DNA from: JAGXQV01 sp964451375
Lineage (GTDB): Bacteria > Pseudomonadota > Gammaproteobacteria > Burkholderiales > Sulfuricellaceae
Length of the DNA: 64,000 bases
Direction: 5' to 3'
Assembly: GCA_964451375.1 (NCBI GenBank)
Contig: CAYVIN010000003.1
Span: 1 to 64,000 of the forward strand
Shown here: positions 51,232 through 59,305 of the stretch, piece after piece
Position numbering within the stretch: the stretch's first letter is position 1
Layout: each line of letters begins with the position of its first letter
The notes under the pieces: generated by a model
The model's input: the letters and a program-made list of their open reading frames with translations, nothing else
Told to the model about the DNA's origin: nothing
Databases searched by the model: none
Translations under genes and position numbers: made by a program

Positions 51232-53139
51232 CTACTTATCCGCCTTCTCAATTTGTTCCTTTTTGATCGAAATATCGGCCTTTTGCTTAAGCCCCGCAAC
51301 AAACGCGGAGGAATACTCCTGCATCAACAATTGCCGCACTCGATCCTGATAGCTTTTTCTCTTCGCATCATCCAAGGCTTCCGGGTCAAGCACCCGATTC
51401 ACCTTGACCACCAGAAACCCACCTTTGGGATTTGTCACACCGACAAATAATGGCAACTTTGTGGCATCAGCCTTAAATATCTCCCCTTGAGCCGCCTGAC
51501 CGAGACTTAAGGAAGTTTGACGTGTAACGACGGCAGGCGCACCCCATTTCAAATCTGCCACATCCTTCCCTTGTCGCAAATACTCCAGCGCATTCTTCCC
51601 TTGCGCATTAGCCTGCTCTTCACCAGCGGAACGCTGGATACGCTTAGTCAACTCCACCCCCAACTCTTCTACAGACTTATAGGTTGCCGGTTTGAATTCC
51701 AGAACCCGCGCCGACACCAAAGTATTTGGCCGCACTTCAACCGCTTCCGTATTGCGCTTAAGCTTAAGGGTTTCATCAGAAAAGACCGACTGGAGCAATT
51801 TGGCGTTATTAAGCAGCGCAACATCCCCACCATTCTTATTAACCCAGGAACTAGCCTGAACTTTCAACTTCAGAGAATCCGCAACCGGCTTTAAGCTATC
51901 GGGCTGCTCGTAAACCGAATTACTGAAAGATTCTGCAAGTTCCGCAAAACGTTTGGCCGCTTTTTGCTTTTTCAACTCTTGTGAAATCTCTTCCCGCGTT
52001 TCATTGAACGAGCGGGTTTTCCCGGGCTTGATCGCCACCAGCCTAATAATATGAAAACCAAAATCCGACTGCACCGGCCCAACAACTTCCCCGGAGCTCA
52101 TTTGGAAAACCGCATCCTCGAACGACTTGACCATCGCGCCACGCGGGAAAAAACCCAAATCTCCCCCCTTATCCGCAGACCCTGGATCCTGAGAGTTTTT
52201 CTTTGCCAGGTCAGCAAACCCAGAAGGAGATTGTTTAGCCTCCTTAAACAACCTCTCAGCCTTTTCACGCGCCGCCGCCTTGTCAGCCTCGCTGGCATTT
52301 GGCGCAACCGAAACTAAAATATGACTCGCCTGACGTTGCTCTTGCTCCTGAAACTGCCCGACACGCTCATCGTAGAATTTTTTAATCTCATCATCCGAAA
52401 CGATCATTTGTTGCATAAGCTCATCAACCGACAGCACGACATATTCAAGCTTTGCCTGCTCAGGAATGCGATACTCTTCCTTATGTTTATCGTAAAAGCC
52501 CCGAATATCTTCGGGCGTTACTTTTACCTGTGCCATAAACTGTTCAGGCGAAATTACAGCCTGAACAATTTCCCTGCGCTGCTCGCTCAATCGAGTTATA
52601 ACATCCAGGACAGACCGCGATACCAGCATGGAATTTACCACGCCATCTTTGAACTGTTCGCTCGTAACAGCCTGACGCATCCGCATTTCAAACATCGGTG
52701 GAGACATACCCTGATTTCGCAGGAACGACTCGTAACGCGCCTTGTGAAACTTGCCAGCCTCCTGAAATTCTGGAATTTCACCAATAAAACGAGCCAGCAT
52801 ATCATCTGGAACCAATAGCCCAACCTTGGAGGCGTTCCCCAGTAACAAGCGCTGGTCTATCAGACTGTCCGCAATGGCATTGCGGATTTCCGGTTTATCC
52901 ATCATGGACGGATCGTAGGACGGCCCCATAGTGGCGCGCATCCGCTCCTGCTGCTCTTTAAGCACCTGATTAAATTCCTGCTTGGTGATTTTTTGCCCAT
53001 CAACCTTGGCAATCACCACGCTATCGGCACCTTGCCGGAGATAGGAGTCCACCCCCCACAATGCAAAAGGAATAGTTATCAACGCCAGAATGAGCTTGGC
53101 GAACCAGCTTTGAGCACGTTCTCTTATGACATCCAACAT
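51232..53139 (-). CDS. ppiD: Periplasmic chaperone / peptidyl-prolyl isomerase PpiD
   Basis: 635 residues from ATG 53139 (MLDVIRERAQSWFAKLILALITIPFALWGVDSYLRQG), with one N-terminal membrane anchor and a large periplasmic body. A SurA-like N-region carries FNQVLKEQQERMRATMG. A parvulin domain lies near 265-365 (QASHILVSV...SQDPGSADKGGDLGFFPRGAMVKSFEDAVFQMSSGEVVGPVQSDFGFHIIRL), followed by a long C-terminal part. Folds outer-membrane and periplasmic proteins. Preceded by tRNA-Asp. Confidence 0.93.
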   Translation of the reverse strand: MLDVIRERAQSWFAKLILALITIPFALWGVDSYLRQGADSVVIAKVDGQKITKQEFNQVLKEQQERMRATMGPSYDPSMMDKPEIRNAIADSLIDQRLLLGNASKVGLLVPDDMLARFIGEIPEFQEAGKFHKARYESFLRNQGMSPPMFEMRMRQAVTSEQFKDGVVNSMLVSRSVLDVITRLSEQRREIVQAVISPEQFMAQVKVTPEDIRGFYDKHKEEYRIPEQAKLEYVVLSVDELMQQMIVSDDEIKKFYDERVGQFQEQEQRQASHILVSVAPNASEADKAAAREKAERLFKEAKQSPSGFADLAKKNSQDPGSADKGGDLGFFPRGAMVKSFEDAVFQMSSGEVVGPVQSDFGFHIIRLVAIKPGKTRSFNETREEISQELKKQKAAKRFAELAESFSNSVYEQPDSLKPVADSLKLKVQASSWVNKNGGDVALLNNAKLLQSVFSDETLKLKRNTEAVEVRPNTLVSARVLEFKPATYKSVEELGVELTKRIQRSAGEEQANAQGKNALEYLRQGKDVADLKWGAPAVVTRQTSLSLGQAAQGEIFKADATKLPLFVGVTNPKGGFLVVKVNRVLDPEALDDAKRKSYQDRVRQLLMQEYSSAFVAGLKQKADISIKKEQIEKADK

Positions 53140-53180
53140 AATTGCATTCCGCTCTATTTCAAAACCTGGCAAGTCGGCAC

Positions 53181-53211
53181 AAAAAAAAGGGCGAACCCTT
53201 TGTTCGCCCTC
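53181..53211 (-). terminator. Terminator of the tRNA transcript
   Basis: Minus strand GGGCGAAC - AAAGG - GTTCGCCC followed by eight T. Directly after tRNA-Asp, before ppiD. Confidence 0.8.
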
Positions 53212-53214
53212 GTC

Positions 53215-53291
53215 TGGCGGAGTGGACGGGACTCGAACCCGCGACCCCCGGCGTGACAGGCCGGTATTCTAACCGACTGAACTACCACTCC
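53215..53291 (-). tRNA. tRNA-Asp(GTC)
   Basis: 77 nt on the minus strand, 5' GGAGTGG acceptor, D-arm AGTTCAGTCGGTTAGAAT, anticodon loop CTGTCAC (anticodon GTC) on a CCGGC/GCCGG stem, TTCGAGTC T-loop, and encoded CCA. The cloverleaf closes by eye. Confidence 0.97.
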
Positions 53292-53315
53292 TGAAAACAT
53301 CAAACAACAAATATA

Positions 53316-53360
53316 TGGTGGGTGCTAACGGGATCGAACCGCTGACATTCGCCTTGTAAG
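53316..53360 (-). other. 3' half of tRNA-Val(TAC): attachment site of a genomic island
   Basis: On the minus strand the sequence from the anticodon loop (CTTACAA, anticodon TAC) through the 3' anticodon strand (GGCGA), variable loop, T-arm (AGCGG/CCGTT with TTCGATC), the acceptor AGCACCC and encoded CCA is present. The 5' half is missing and replaced by sequence ahead of an integrase gene. This is the hallmark of a tyrosine-recombinase attachment site with crossover in the anticodon loop. The intact tRNA-Val should be at the other end of the island, outside the window. Confidence 0.8.
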
Positions 53361-53409
53361 AGAGAAAAAACAATGACGAAAAGCCTTTATTTACAGCATT
53401 TCCAGCCGG

Positions 53410-53430
53410 TGTGATAAAATTTCTATCACA
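53410..53430. promoter_or_regulatory. Palindrome upstream of the integrase
   Basis: TGTGATA - 7 bp - TATCACA, a perfect 7-bp dyad, followed by a further ATCACAC half-site. It lies 50-70 bp before the int ATG, so it may be a repressor or excisionase site. Spacing does not match CRP. Confidence 0.4.
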
Positions 53431-53478
53431 ACTCCATCACACTCAACACTTTGCGCACTATACCGACGGGGCAAAAAA

Positions 53479-54564
53479 ATGGCAACTATTCGGCAGTATA
53501 AAAATGGCAGTTGGCAGGCGGTCATTCGCAAACAAGGCCATTCGAAACAATCGAAAACTTTTGCCTTGCAACGCGATGCTGAAAACTGGGCGAAATCCGT
53601 TGAACTGGAAATGGACAGAGGAACGTGGGCACCTATCCGTCCCGCCGACACCACCACCTTACGGGAGATTTTGCAACGCTATAAAGCGGAGATTACGCCG
53701 ACCAAGCGAAGTGAAATCAAGGAAAACTCCGCCCTCGGAATTCTGCTTGATACCCGCATTGCCAAAATGCCAATCGGAAAAATTGAGGGGGTCGATATTG
53801 CAAAGTTACGTGACGAATGGCTTACCGCCTTGTCACCGGCGACCGTAATCAAGCGCCTTAACACGCTCTCCGCCGTTTTCCAAACGGCGAAAAAGGAATG
53901 GGGATATAAATCGCTGGGAAACCCCGTGCTGGAAATTAAAAAGCCCCCCGCTCCTGCCGGGAGGGATCGCCGCGTGGAGGATGAAGACGATGAAGATGGG
54001 CGACGAATTGAATCCGGTGAGATTGAGCGACTTCTTGCAGTTAGTCAATCCACGTCTTTGCGCAACGCCGTGACCCTAGCACTGGAAACCGGCATGCGTC
54101 GTGGGGAGTTATGCAAGCTAACGTGGTGCATGATTGATTTGAAAAATGGTGTCGCCTATTTGCCGGGAACAATTACAAAAAACGGGCAAGCCCGCGAGGT
54201 TCCGTTGTCACAACTGGCAATTGAAGTGTTGCAGACCATGCCCCGGCTTATCGGTGACAAACCGATTTTAGGGGTTCGCCCAGACGGTCTAACACAGGCG
54301 TTTATCCGCACTCAGGCGCGAGCACGGCAGGTCTATGAAGACGAATGCAAAGCCGCCAAGAGAAAGCCGTCACAGACGTTCTTGGCGAATCTACGTTTTC
54401 ATGATCTGCGGCATGAGGCCACCAGTCGACTTGCGGAAATTTTTGAACCGCACGAACTGGCAAAAATCACTGGGTGGAAAACGCTAAATATGATTATGCG
54501 TTACTTCCATCCCCGCGGCGTTGATCTTGCGCAAAAGCTCCGGGCAAAAACAGGGATCCTATGA
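53479..54564 (+). CDS. int: Tyrosine recombinase (phage/island integrase)
   Basis: 361 residues. N-terminal SAM-like/core-binding part (MATIRQYKNGSWQAVIRKQGHSKQSKTF), then a catalytic domain with Arg in ALETGMRRGELCKLTW near 207, the HDLRHEATSR box near 310, and the nucleophile Tyr in NMIMRYFHP near 347. An acidic insert (EDEDDEDGRR) near 170 precedes the catalytic part. Close to and pointing away from the tRNA-Val fragment, it is the integrase of the island that starts there. Confidence 0.9.
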   Translation: MATIRQYKNGSWQAVIRKQGHSKQSKTFALQRDAENWAKSVELEMDRGTWAPIRPADTTTLREILQRYKAEITPTKRSEIKENSALGILLDTRIAKMPIGKIEGVDIAKLRDEWLTALSPATVIKRLNTLSAVFQTAKKEWGYKSLGNPVLEIKKPPAPAGRDRRVEDEDDEDGRRIESGEIERLLAVSQSTSLRNAVTLALETGMRRGELCKLTWCMIDLKNGVAYLPGTITKNGQAREVPLSQLAIEVLQTMPRLIGDKPILGVRPDGLTQAFIRTQARARQVYEDECKAAKRKPSQTFLANLRFHDLRHEATSRLAEIFEPHELAKITGWKTLNMIMRYFHPRGVDLAQKLRAKTGIL

Positions 54565-54589
54565 ATGAGGCGAGTTTGACTTGGCGCTA

Positions 54590-54823
54590 CGCCAGCGCTT
54601 GGCCGACCGCCTACCGCTGGAGCACTTGTTGCAGCTGTTGCGAGCATTATTACTGCTGTACACTGTACGCAGCATACGTTAGTTTGTCGAGCAGTTGGAT
54701 TACAACTTGCTGTACCGTTGCTGTATCACTGGCTTGTTAGCTTGGGTGTGGACGAACGGATGTGGGAGCGTAGCGTGTTCTGCGCCAACCGTGATCGTTT
54801 GCTGGAACAACGCGCCTTCGAGG
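54590..54823 (+). pseudogene. Remnant of an IS5-type (DUF772) transposase
   Basis: Reads RLADRLPLEHLLQLLRALLLLYTVRSIR, then an in-frame TAG, then FVEQLDYNLLYR, then in a shifted frame GVDERMWERSVFCANRDRLLEQ. This matches the N-terminal DUF772 region of IS1182/IS5-like transposases, with a nonsense codon and a frameshift and no catalytic part. A decayed fragment. Confidence 0.7.
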
Positions 54824-54866
54824 CCCTCGCAATACAAGCCACCGGCTTTGTCGACGGTGTCTGATC

Positions 54867-55032
54867 CTCATGGCACTTAGATAAGGAAACAAGTGTAGGT
54901 TGGGCTTATCGGCCCTATCGCGATGCCCAACATTCTCCGGAAAAATCAGGGTGCAGAAGACACCCACAAGATGGTGCGTTGGGGTTCGCGGTGCTCACCA
55001 CCAACCTACGGGGCTTATCTAAGTGTCATGAG
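54867..55032. mobile_element. MITE-like element, 166 bp
   Basis: Ends are CTCATGGCACTTAGATAAG (54867-54885) and its near-perfect inverse CTTATCTAAGTGTCATGAG (55014-55032), 18 of 19. Within lie GTAGGTTGG and CCAACCTAC as inner inverted repeats. The flanks TGTCTGATC and TGTCTGAGC are an imperfect 9-bp direct repeat, consistent with a diverged target duplication. It contains no ORF. It fills the gap before the first glycosyltransferase. Confidence 0.6.
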
Positions 55033-55061
55033 TGTCTGAGCCGACTAAATAATATAACAGA

Positions 55062-56180
55062 ATGAAAATACTGCATTTTTTCAAGACCTATTACCCCGAC
55101 ACATATGGTGGAATAGAACAGTTCATCTTCCAGATATGCGTTGGATCTGCCCACTATGGCATTACCAGCGAGGTGCTAACGCTTTCACCCGATGCGCATG
55201 AAGCTCCTGCGGAAATTTCCGGGCATATTGTTCACCAAGCTCAGCTCGATTTCCAGGTGGCGTCAACGGGATTTTCGTTGTCTGCCATTCGAAAGTTTTC
55301 TGAACTTGCCAAACAAGCTGACATTATTCACTTCCATTATCCGTGGCCGTTCATGGATCTGGTTCATTTCATGACTGGCCACGGTAAGCCAACTGTTGTC
55401 ACCTACCACTCGGACATTATCCGTCAAAAAACATTACTTAAGCTGTACAGACCGCTCAAGAATCGCTTTCTTGCTAGTGTTGATCGGATCGTGGCAACAT
55501 CGCCCAACTATTTGGCTACTAGCCCGGTATTAAATCGGTATCGCGACAAGGTAGTGGAAATTCCATACGGATTGGATAAGTCAACTTACCCAACCCCCAC
55601 AAGCGAACTCCTTGAGAAATGGCGTTCGAAGTTGGCGGAGCGATTTTTCCTGTTTGTTGGGGTGCTTCGCTACTATAAGGGGCTGCACATCTTACTGGAT
55701 GCCATGGAGGGCACAGAATACCCGGTTGTGATTCTGGGTTCAGGCCCCGTTGAGGCAGAGTTAAAAAAACAAGCGCTCGGACTTCGTTTGAAAAACATTC
55801 ATTTTTTGGGGATATTGCCAGACGAAGATAAAGTGGCGCTGTTAACACTTTGTTATGCCGTCGTTTTCCCTTCACATCTGCGCTCTGAGGCATTTGGCTT
55901 GTCGCTGCTGGAAGGCGCGATGTATGGTAAGCCAATGATTTCTAGTGAAATTGGTTCTGGTACGACATTTGTCAATATCGCTGACAAAACAGGATTGGTC
56001 GTTCCTCCCAGCAACCCGGAAGCGCTCCGTCAGGCAATGAGTTACCTATGGCATCATCCTGACGTCGCTGCCGAGATGGGCCGGACTGCCGAGGCTCGTT
56101 ATTGGCAGTTATTTACTGCCGAACGGATGGTGGCATCGTATGTTGATTTGTATACAAACTTGGATTCTGCAACGCATTGA
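55062..56180 (+). CDS. GT4 glycosyltransferase
   Basis: 372 residues, GT-B fold. N-terminal MKILHFFKTYYPDTYGGIEQFIFQI with the acceptor-side G-rich loop; IIHFHYPWPFMDL; the C-terminal donor domain has FVGVLRYYKGLHILLDAM, VILGSGPVEAELKKQA, and SEAFGLSLLEGAMYGKPMISSEIGSG with the E-x7-E motif (EAFGLSLLE). No signal or membrane helix, so cytoplasmic. First sugar-transfer gene of the O-antigen locus. Linkage unknown. Confidence 0.88.
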   Translation: MKILHFFKTYYPDTYGGIEQFIFQICVGSAHYGITSEVLTLSPDAHEAPAEISGHIVHQAQLDFQVASTGFSLSAIRKFSELAKQADIIHFHYPWPFMDLVHFMTGHGKPTVVTYHSDIIRQKTLLKLYRPLKNRFLASVDRIVATSPNYLATSPVLNRYRDKVVEIPYGLDKSTYPTPTSELLEKWRSKLAERFFLFVGVLRYYKGLHILLDAMEGTEYPVVILGSGPVEAELKKQALGLRLKNIHFLGILPDEDKVALLTLCYAVVFPSHLRSEAFGLSLLEGAMYGKPMISSEIGSGTTFVNIADKTGLVVPPSNPEALRQAMSYLWHHPDVAAEMGRTAEARYWQLFTAERMVASYVDLYTNLDSATH

Positions 56181-56228
56181 AAGTGGAGGGTACGCCCCGT
56201 AATAAATCTGTACTGAGTAAATCTGTAC

Positions 56229-56463
56229 CAGGGCAATCGCATCAAAATGAATGGAAATTTAACAAGTTAGCGCGTCGGCTACCGACTTATCCGGTCAAGT
56301 GGCATGAAATTACACTCATAATGCTTACACAACCGTAGAGGCATGCCATCTTTGACGTACCTTCAGTTCAATCCAAAACAATATTTGATGAAAAATGGCA
56401 ATTTCTCGGCAATGCCCACGCCTAAGTGGCTGGAAATAAGCCAATTTTGATGCGATTGCCCTG
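56229..56463. mobile_element. MITE-like element, 235 bp, with 20-bp terminal repeats and a 10-bp target duplication
   Basis: Perfect terminal inverted repeats CAGGGCAATCGCATCAAAAT (56229-56248) and ATTTTGATGCGATTGCCCTG (56444-56463). They are flanked by perfect direct repeats AAATCTGTAC (56219-56228 and 56464-56473), a 10-bp target duplication. A third AAATCTGTAC at 56204 suggests that the target was already a tandem AAATCTGTACTGAG repeat. No ORF inside, so it must have been moved by a transposase in trans. The duplication length fits IS4-type enzymes. Confidence 0.85.
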
Positions 56464-56661
56464 AAATCTGTACTGAGAGTGTCCGGTAACGAAACGACTG
56501 GTGGTAGAATCGCTTAATTAACCGTCTGTCGAGGGCTTCTTGCTAAGGGGTTGGCGGCAAATAATATAAAACAGATCGATATGGCTCATATGGAATCCAT
56601 CTATTTTTTAATAATCTCGGATTAACCATACACTTCGGCCCGGATTTTTTATCCGTGCGCA

Positions 56662-57276
56662 ATGCGCCGCCTGTCAGAAAACCTAGGTTCAATAATGGAA
56701 TACTTTAAAATGAGATTCAATATCCGCATGAAAAGAAATCAACTATCCTTGGTAGCATTTTGGATTGCCGTTTTTTTACTTTTTTCCGCAAACAACCCGA
56801 GTTATGCAGTTGACGCAGCTTATGTCTGGTATTCTGGGGGCAAGAAAGCTGACAACATTACCGTGGGACTGCAATGGGATTGGGACAAGCGTTGGCTCTC
56901 ATCGGACGGTAAATTTGTTGGGGGATATTGGGACGTGAATATTTCGCAATGGCATGGTTCGGATCATTTTACGTTACAAGAAACGCAAATTATTAAAGTT
57001 GCTGGCGTCACGCCCATGTTTCGTTGGCAAAATGACAGCAAGACAGGTTATTACCTTGAAGGTGGTATCGGTGCCAGATGGATTACCGCTCTGTGGGATA
57101 ACGCGGGGCGCCAGCTTTCAACCCATTATCAGTTCGCCGACACGATTGCAGCCGGCTATGCTTACCATTCCGGGCTTGATGTCGCATTAAAGCTTGAGCA
57201 CACTTCGAATGCGGGGATTAAAATGCCCAATAGCGGGATGAATTTCTTTGGGGTGCGGTTGAAGTACCATTTTTGA
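56662..57276 (+). CDS. pagL: PagL-like lipid A 3-O-deacylase
   Basis: 204 residues; the real start may be an internal ATG (56728, MKRNQLSLVAF) where the signal peptide FWIAVFLLFSANNPSYA begins. The mature part is an outer-membrane barrel: DAAYVWYSGG, VGLQWDWDKRW, YYLEGGIGARWI, and the terminal LEHTSNAGIKMPNSGMNFFGVRLKYHF. The HxSNAG...PN motif with the catalytic His and Ser is that of PagL; the last residue is Phe, as in barrels. I cannot place the third catalytic residue (Glu) confidently. Would trim one acyl chain from lipid A. Confidence 0.75.
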   Translation: MRRLSENLGSIMEYFKMRFNIRMKRNQLSLVAFWIAVFLLFSANNPSYAVDAAYVWYSGGKKADNITVGLQWDWDKRWLSSDGKFVGGYWDVNISQWHGSDHFTLQETQIIKVAGVTPMFRWQNDSKTGYYLEGGIGARWITALWDNAGRQLSTHYQFADTIAAGYAYHSGLDVALKLEHTSNAGIKMPNSGMNFFGVRLKYHF

Positions 57277-57300
57277 ACCCGCATTCGCAGGAATGCAGGC

Positions 57301-58437
57301 ATGCGGATAGGGTTTGGCACCACAGTTCTTGCAAAAGGCTTGGTTTCTGGTCATGTTGACGGAATCGGTGTTTACACGCGTAGCCTGCTTGACGAACTGG
57401 ATAAATTGAATTCGGAAAATCATGGGATAAACTTTGGTTGCGACAAGTCCATATCGCGCCGTGACTCCCTCCCCCGACATTCTCAAATTTGCCTTCCACT
57501 ACCTTACCAAACCGCAATAGCATTCTCTTTGCTCACGTCGCTATCTTTTCCGGGATCTAATCAACTCGGAAGTAAAATTGATCTTTTCCACGCGCCCGAC
57601 CACTACATTCCGATTCTTGGCAAAATTCCTGTCGTGGCAACGGTGATGGATGTCATTACACATGCGCATCCAGAATGGGTGTCAAAACGTTTTCGCGCTC
57701 TAAAAAACAACGCATTCCAGCGGATGGTGCGTTCGGCGCAACAGATCATTGCACCATCAGAATTCAGCAAGGCTGATATTGTGCATTATTTTGGAATTTC
57801 TCCCGACCGAGTCAGCGTGACGCCACTTGCGGCGAATCCCATCTATTCACATCCGGTAACCTTGGAAAAACGACTCGCGGTATTACGGCTTCATGGCTTG
57901 GAGCAGGGCTTCTTTATCTTTGTCGGTACCATACAGCCGCGCAAAAATATCGCGCGAATACTCGAGGCGCACCGCATGTTGCCCATTCAGATGCAAAAGG
58001 CCAGTCCCATGATCATAGTGGGGCGGAACGGATGGTGCTCGGACGAAATACTTTCGGAATTACATTTCCTGCAAGCTCGGGGTTGTGGTCGCTGGCTGGA
58101 GAACGTGCCTGATGAAGAACTACATGCCTTGTTACAATCGGCCCGAGCGTTGGTCTACCCGTCACTCTATGAAGGTTTTGGTTTGCCGGTTCTTGAAGGC
58201 TTTGCGGCAGGAATTCCGGTAATTAGTTCCAATACAACTTCCATACCGGAAGTCGCCAAAAATGCAGCTATTCTTGTAAACCCTGAAAGCAGTGAAGAAA
58301 TTGCAGCGGCGATGCAACGATTGCTCGAAGATGAAGCATGGGGAGCGGAATTGATTGAAAGAGGGCGCAAGCGAGTAATGGAATTTAACTGGGCGGCTTG
58401 TGCTCGCGAAACGCTGAGTATTTACCAAAAACTTTAA
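57301..58437 (+). CDS. GT4 glycosyltransferase (mannosyltransferase-like)
   Basis: 378 residues. MRIGFGTTVLAKG...DGIGVYTRSLLDEL at the N-terminus, VVATVMDVITHAHPEW, APSEFSKADIVHYFGISPDRVSVTPLA, then the donor domain FVGTIQPRKNIARILEAHRML, WLENVPDEELHALLQSARALVYPSLYEGFGLPVLEGFAAGIPVISSN with the E-x7-E motif. This order of motifs is that of GT4 O-antigen mannosyltransferases such as WbdB/WbpY; sugar not provable from sequence. An IS5-type element is inserted immediately after its stop codon. Confidence 0.85.
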   Translation: MRIGFGTTVLAKGLVSGHVDGIGVYTRSLLDELDKLNSENHGINFGCDKSISRRDSLPRHSQICLPLPYQTAIAFSLLTSLSFPGSNQLGSKIDLFHAPDHYIPILGKIPVVATVMDVITHAHPEWVSKRFRALKNNAFQRMVRSAQQIIAPSEFSKADIVHYFGISPDRVSVTPLAANPIYSHPVTLEKRLAVLRLHGLEQGFFIFVGTIQPRKNIARILEAHRMLPIQMQKASPMIIVGRNGWCSDEILSELHFLQARGCGRWLENVPDEELHALLQSARALVYPSLYEGFGLPVLEGFAAGIPVISSNTTSIPEVAKNAAILVNPESSEEIAAAMQRLLEDEAWGAELIERGRKRVMEFNWAACARETLSIYQKL

Positions 58438-59233
58438 AAAGCTGTTCTAAAAAACCAGGTGAGTCGTTTAAGCATTAAATGAATCATAGAGAGCTTGATC
58501 ATAGCCCCAGCCTGTTTGGGGTTGCCCTCATAATCTCTGACCAAACGTCTGGAGAGGGCAAGCCATGCAAAGGTTCGCTGAACAATCCATCGTTTGGGCA
58601 GGATGACGAATTTGCCGGCATTGGAACGTTTGACGACCTCGACTACCCAGCGAAATATCTCGGCAGCCCAAACGATCAGTTTTCCCGTGTTGCCACCATC
58701 TGCGAAGACATGTTGGATCGTGGGGATCAAGGCAAACAAGCGAATCAACAACGCCCGCGCGCCGACACGATCCTGAATTCCGGCAGAATGGACAACCACT
58801 GCGAGGATGAACCCCATCGTATCTACCGCGATGTGTTGCTTGCGGCCCTTGATCTTTTTGCCGGCATCAAAACCGCGCGGCCCCCTTTTCCGGCAGTTTT
58901 TACCGAACGTGAGTCAATAATGGCAACCGAAGGCTGTGCATTTTTCCCAATCTTGGAGCGAGCGTTCTTGCGCAAGGTCTTCATGGCAGGATCCCACGTC
59001 CCCCCCAAACGCCAGTGCCGCAACAAATCATATACGGTTTGCCAAGGCGGAAATTCCTTGGGAAAAAAGCGCCATTGGCGACCTGTTTTCACCACGTACA
59101 GCATTCCATTGATTTCCCCACAAAATTTCTGCTCGGGCGGGCGACCTCGGCGAGGATGCGTAGGCAGCGGCTTTACGACCAACGGTGCTAGCAATTCCCA
59201 TTGTGCTTACGTCAAATCGCTTGGGTACATCAT
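58434..59233 (-). pseudogene. IS5-family (IS427-like) transposase, two frames and a nonsense codon
   Basis: Frame A starts ATGATGTACCCAAGC (59233) and reads MMYPSDLT, a TAA stop (59207-59209), then AQWELLAPLVVKPLPTHPRRGRPPE ... VAIIDSRSVKTAGKGG, ending at 58823. Frame B reads RGFDAGKKIKGRKQH ... FADGGNTG ... RDYEGNPKQAGAMIKLSMIHLMLKRL, ending at 58434. They join by a -1 shift at A4G5 (58881-58889; A AAA GGG). The DDE residues (IIDSRS, ADGGN, YE) are all visible. The stop in frame A makes the copy defective unless suppressed. The last codon uses bases of the target TTAA. Confidence 0.8.
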
Positions 59234-59300
59234 CGGCTCCTCTCAAATAACCGATGATTTCCAGCAATTACAATGCCATGCCAATTTCTAAAACAACTTC
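58438..59300 (-). mobile_element. Insertion sequence, IS5 family (IS427 group-like), 863 bp
   Basis: Ends AAAGCTGTTCTAAAAAACC and (inverse of right end) GAAGTTGTTTTAGAAATTGG agree at most positions. Flanked by TTAA at 58434-58437 and TTAA at 59301-59304. Size, two-frame transposase with an A4G5 slippery site and short TTAA/2-4-bp duplication fit the IS427 group. The intact ancestor read ...AAACTTTAAGATGCAAACG..., so the element sits precisely between the glycosyltransferase stop and the ligase start. Confidence 0.85.
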
Positions 59301-59305
59301 TTAAG

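Noticed and set aside
53316..53360. Complete second tRNA
   Set aside because: No 5' half, D-arm or acceptor 5' strand; the preceding bases belong to the integrase upstream region.
53410..53430. CRP-binding site
   Set aside because: TGTGA and TCACA are present but 11 bp apart instead of 6.
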